DNA from: Undaria pinnatifida
Taxonomy: Eukaryota; Sar; Phaeophyceae; Laminariales; Alariaceae
DNA length: 64,000 nucleotides
Direction of reading: 5' to 3'
Assembly: GCA_012845835.1 (NCBI GenBank)
Contig: JABAKD010000026.1
Coordinates: forward strand, 9,224,558 to 9,288,557
Both the position numbers and the translations under genes were made by a program. This document shows positions 60,501-64,000 of the stretch, piece after piece (positions within the stretch are counted from its first letter, which is position 1; every line of letters begins with the position of its first letter). The notes beneath the pieces were generated by a model, which had not been told where the DNA came from, did not search any database, and saw nothing but the letters and a program-made list of their open reading frames with translations.

Positions 60501-61562
60501 CCAGAGTAATAAGCACTTCCACGCACTGGATATCACCTCATTATCTTTATAGAGCCATCCATGCCGCTGCTTCCCACCTCTCCCCTCCCCCGCCCCCAAC
60601 GCCCCCTCCTTCCCCAACACCCGCACCATCGCCTAGACCTGGCACCACACGTATAGCAAACGCCTACATCTGTGCCACATAAAACCTTCCCTTCGCCCCC
60701 CCCCCACCCCACCCCCCCCCTCCCTCTCCCCCACCCCCCACCTCAACGCCCCCTCCTTCCCCACCACCCGCACCATTGTCTAGACATAGCACCACACGTA
60801 TAGCAAACCCCCACCTAAAGCCCTTGCCTCCCCCCCCCCGCCCCCTCCCACCTCCCCCCCCCCCTCTCCCACCCCCCACCTCCCCACCCCCCCCACCCCA
60901 CCCCACCCCCACCCCCGGAAACACTTCGCCCTCTACTCACTGGTTGTACGACTTACAGGATGTACATGATAAACTGGTGCATTATTTCCAAAACCGTCAC
61001 GTTTATCCCCTTAAAAGAATGTATAGTTTTCACGCACAGATTGAGCTGCCCCACCCGCCCCCCCCTCTGATGATAAACTGGTGTTTTTATTTTATTTTGT
61101 AAAACCGTCAGATTTATCCTCTTCTTGAAGGATTTACAGTTTTTACGCACAAATTGAGCTGACCCGCCAGTCCCCCCTCCCCCCTTCCCCCCCCACACCC
61201 CCCCCACTCCCGCTCTTTTTTGATCAAAACCAGGCCCCCACGTCCCTAAAAACTCCGCCCTCCCCTCACCGGTTAATCGAATTACAGGATCCACTTGACA
61301 AACGGATGCATTTCCTTCCACAGCTGTCAGATTTTGTCCCCCTCAGAAACGGGTTTTTTAGTTTCCGCGCACAGACTGACTAACGTCACCCTGTTGACCC
61401 TGATAGCTACACTGTAGTTGCAAGGGGAGTCGCCGACCTACATCCTTAATGAGGACACACAACCCGTGATACGCGCGATCGGAGTATCACACACAGCTTG
61501 CAAAGATGAGTTTCGACAAAATATTTGATCTTACAGCTGGAGTGTACGTTCATTTTTTATAA
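57516..61562 (+). mobile_element. VPM composite repeat, long copy 3 (longest, ~4.0 kb)
   Basis: Homology to copy 1 starts by about 57577 ('GATTAAACACCTACGACTTC' against 'TTAAACCTGCCACTACTTC'). Parts: 5' region, VNTR (58015-58350), single-copy part (58350-59820) with the invariant 48-bp block at 58708-58755, P modules with many C tracts (59825-61450) and M (61455-61562). An extra ~60-bp duplication around 59200-59270 repeats 'CGCAGTAGCATATGCCTAAC'. A short minus-strand frame (58604-58867) is shared in part with copy 1 but is not evidently selected. Confidence 0.75.
58015..58350 (+). repeat. ~100-bp VNTR of VPM copy 3, about 4 units
   Basis: Units begin near 58027, 58128, 58227 and 58309, the last one shortened. 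Same core words as in copies 1 and 2. Confidence 0.9.
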
Positions 61563-61885
61563 TAATATATATCGTGCACGTACACGTCGATTTAAGATTT
61601 TAATCTGCACCCCACCGCGACAGCGCGATAGGTACCAGCAAGAACTTTTCAGATGCTCGGGATGAGCAATATCTTACACGTACAATGTTTCTGCGGCGCC
61701 TTGCCGCAACGTATGAGCTCCAGTGCAATAGTAGGTATAGTATGGCATCACGACTCACCCAACAGCAGTACGATATCACGATTCACCCAACAGCAGTAAT
61801 GTGGAGCGATGTTTGGGATACGTTAACAGAATATACGAATTAGTCTGCGCCGAACGTGACGTGAGGCCATATTCAGTTCAGGCGC
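61563..61885 (+). repeat. Uninterrupted flank shared with 49306-49475 and 50589-50715
   Basis: Contains both halves of the segment that is split at the 49-50 kb locus by a 1.1-kb VPM insertion. The target position reads GTAGGTA at 61731-61737. An internal ~25-bp duplication repeats 'CACCCAACAGCAGTA'. Confidence 0.88.
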
Positions 61886-62904
61886 CAACCGCCTGCTGCC
61901 GTAATTTTTTTTTGTTTTTTTTTGTTACATGTGATCGAATTGCGGTAATATTGCTGACGTTCCAACCGTCAGCAATCCAACGCGTTTGTCTGCGGGTCCT
62001 TGTGTTTAAACACACTATGTACGTTTCAACCAACAGCAATCAAGCGCACGTTCCTGCGGGTCCTTGTACTACGTACGATTTATACAAGTAAGTTTCCGGC
62101 ACCAAAGAGTTTTTGTTTTTCACCTGATGAACTGCCCCAATGAGATACGAGATGACATACGTACTCGAAATATCGTTGTGCACACACGCCCAGGCCGCCG
62201 AGAGTACGACCAGATATTATATTTTTCACGATTACGAGCATCATCGTATTTCTGCCTCGATCGGGGGGAGAGTCCGATGTGTCTCGTTGCCGTGATCTGT
62301 GATGCGCATGTGCTTGATCATGATGTTGGATTTGTTGATATTTCCCCGCATTTTTATGTTCGTTTTTCGCAGAAGCAACACAACTCGCTGGAATCGTTTC
62401 CAAACGCACACAAACGATCTCGGCCCAGCAGTATCGGGGGTTGAGGAGACAAATAGCAACCAGTATCTCCACATTATACCGGTCAAGGCGAGGCCCGTTG
62501 TCGACGTTTCCGCGCTCGCTTCCTGTGCCTCATATGGAGCGCTTCGCCTTCGATGTTGATTCTTGCTCTTGCTAATTCCCCCATTTGCCGTCTAGCGATG
62601 AACTTGAGAATCACGAAGTATCTGGTCCAGTGAACGACCGCTGTCCAGTTGTAAACAACAGCCCTGTCTGCTCGCGTGCTCTACGAGTCTGCCACCACCG
62701 TCTCGTGCGGTGTCCACTTGGTATCTCCACAAGCGCGATCAACCAACCAATGCATTGCTGCTGTATGCTACGCACGTACTCCGACAAACAAAACTATGAA
62801 CCATAACGCCGAATTCTCTCTATGACCAATAAACAATATATTATTCTCATCGGTTGCCGATTCCAAAATAATATTTCTCATAACGCACTGCGTTGTCATC
62901 AGTA
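61886..62904. other. Mostly unique DNA; poly(T) near 61907-61925
   Basis: A short direct repeat ('CAACCGTCAGCAATCCAACGCG' region and 'CAACCAACAGCAATCAAGCGCA' region) lies at 61960-62060. One candidate frame is listed separately. Otherwise no gene seen. Confidence 0.45.
62127..62444 (+). CDS. Weak candidate ORF, 105 aa, unrecognised
   Basis: ATG at 62127 and a continuous frame to 62444. The text has a protein-like mix (for example CLVAVICDAHVLDHDVGFVD), without low complexity. I recognise no family, and no start context or splice sites are decisive. The minus strand is also open over much of it. Confidence 0.22.
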   Translation: MNCPNEIRDDIRTRNIVVHTRPGRREYDQILYFSRLRASSYFCLDRGESPMCLVAVICDAHVLDHDVGFVDISPHFYVRFSQKQHNSLESFPNAHKRSRPSSIGG

Positions 62905-63172
62905 TGCCTGTGTTAAGATACGGCCTCGAAAGGCCTGTCATTATCCGAATTTGAGATCATTTGGATGGGTTTCGTATGATAAGGTTGGCGGTTTATATTC
63001 GGGGAAGTTAGGAATTAGATCGGAGGCACGTGCCTCCGATCTCAGAAGCTATCCCGGGCTCTGGTGGAAACGAATAAAGCTACATATCTACGAAGGAACG
63101 AACGTGAGTACTCTTCGAGGACCTGCTCAATTGGCAGACCTGCAGGGGGCACTCTGTGTCCCCCACCTTTAA
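62905..63172 (+). repeat. Four-hairpin repeat, copy 2
   Basis: Counterpart of 28372-28636. Hairpins: GGCCT/AGGCC (62922-62935), the same perfect 26-base palindrome (63017-63042), CTGCT/GGCAG with one U-G pair (63123-63137), and GGGGG/CCCCC (63145-63164). AATAAA at 63073-63078 is conserved. Substitutions between copies keep all four stems. Confidence 0.7.
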
Positions 63173-63370
63173 TTTAACATGTGGCGTCGACGAGCGTGAT
63201 ATGCTATTGTGGCAGCTTTCCTCAAATCTCTCCGATTTTTTTTTCGTGGCGATTTTTCTTTTGCTTTCCATCGAGCCCACAACCCTTGTTCCTTCTCGGG
63301 TGGCTTCTCAACGGAAGGAGCGCCCTTCCTCCTACAACGGCCACCACAACAGCAGTGAGATGGCAGGGGC

Positions 63371-63580
63371 CCCTCCTGTTGGTCGCCGCGCACGCACCAC
63401 ACGGACGACACCCTCCAAGTACGTGCGGACGAGACTGCTCTGCGGAGCATACTCCTCGTCTCGAATTTTGGTCCCTCCTGTTGGTTGCTGGGCACGCACC
63501 ACACAGAGGACACCTTCCGAGTACGGGCGGACGACACTGCTCTTCGGAGCACACTCCTCGTCCCGGCCTTTGGTCGCATC
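63371..63580. repeat. Two-unit tandem repeat, 102-bp period
   Basis: CCCTCCTGTTGGT starts units at 63371 and 63473, and the second unit runs to about 63575. The period is a multiple of three, and frames stay open on both strands. No domain recognised, so the coding status is open. Confidence 0.75.
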
Positions 63581-64000
63581 AGTTCACCGCCAGCTGGTCA
63601 TAGACCACTCCGCAGTGGAACTGCCCGAGCCCCACCCATCAGACTTGTTTGCTCCGCGCTCTGCCAGCATGTTGCACAGCACATCTCCGCGAGTTGCCAG
63701 CACAGGCCCCAAGATCGGCCATCGACTCGTACTTTTTTTTCGCGCTTTGGGGCTCGGAGGCATGTGCACGGCACGCCACGGAAAGCATACTGGAATCAAT
63801 CCTTCGAATGACCTTCGACGGGGACTTCGCTTGCTGAGAGAGCCCATCGACCAGCATACACCTTTGCTGTCGGAGCCAGACCGCCCTTCGCGGGACCCCC
63901 TTCGACTACGGGCACCGTGCTCTAGGAGCTCATGTCGGGACTCCTTCCTTGTGATCCTACCTGAAAAGGAACAGGCGGTGCTCGTGGAATGTTTGGGCTT
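63581..64000. other. Window end, no supportable gene
   Basis: Moderately GC-rich unique sequence. Frames are short or overlap on both strands. A gene entering from beyond the window cannot be excluded. Confidence 0.4.

Noticed and set aside
1-64000. CRISPR arrays, rRNA genes, telomeric arrays
   Set aside because: No array of identical short repeats with unique spacers, no rRNA core sequences, and no run of telomere-type repeats were found.

Overview
This is a repeat-dominated eukaryotic window with almost no supportable host genes. Eukaryotic origin is supported by long impure microsatellites and minisatellites, a Penelope-like retroelement (PLE), a fossil of a Ty3/gypsy-type LTR element, a probable MITE, and the lack of any long intact host reading frame. 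I cannot place the species. The PLE has its endonuclease at the N-terminus, a type known from green algae, protists and invertebrates. The wording of the Ty3/gypsy fossil recalls algal or stramenopile elements, but that is memory and untested.

Layout. 0-2.4 kb: impure trinucleotide array, then unique DNA. 2.4-6.2 kb: first long copy of a composite repeat named here VPM (V = 5' part with a ~100-bp VNTR, P = poly(C)-linked modules, M = ~110-bp terminal module). 6.2-18.9 kb: mostly unique, with a CCTG array (8.4-9.0 kb), a 326-bp tandem duplication and a hairpin repeat cluster. 18.9-22.2 kb: second VPM copy, carrying a 174-bp internal inversion. 23.1-24.3 kb: a VPM block on the minus strand. 24.8-25.6 kb: duplicated pieces with a tRNA-like T-arm. 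26.2-27.5 kb: Ty3/gypsy fossil. 28.4 kb and 62.9 kb: two copies of a ~260-bp sequence with four conserved hairpins. 29.2-32.1 kb: diffuse array of TATCGATA/CAATAGG motifs. 36.2-46.0 kb: a large minisatellite (~138-bp unit, higher-order repeats) fading into diverged longer units. 47.8-49.0 kb: minus-strand PLE fragment with an exact 256-bp tandem duplication. 49.0-52.3 kb: VPM insertions, a C-tract repeat family and a MITE. 52.3-55.7 kb: a longer PLE copy. 56.5-61.6 kb: further VPM copies, including the longest. 61.9-64 kb: mostly unique.

Most interesting reading. The VPM copies share one fixed end (M), differ in how far they extend at the other end, and contain no long coding frame. One copy (49476-50588) is flanked by a 7-bp direct repeat, and the uninterrupted target sequence survives at 61721-61750. 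Another, M-only, copy sits inside a minisatellite unit at 42.77 kb. Together these suggest a non-autonomous, 5'-truncating composite retroposon, similar in layout to primate SVA elements. No rRNA, CRISPR array or confident tRNA was found, and all single-frame host gene candidates are weak.
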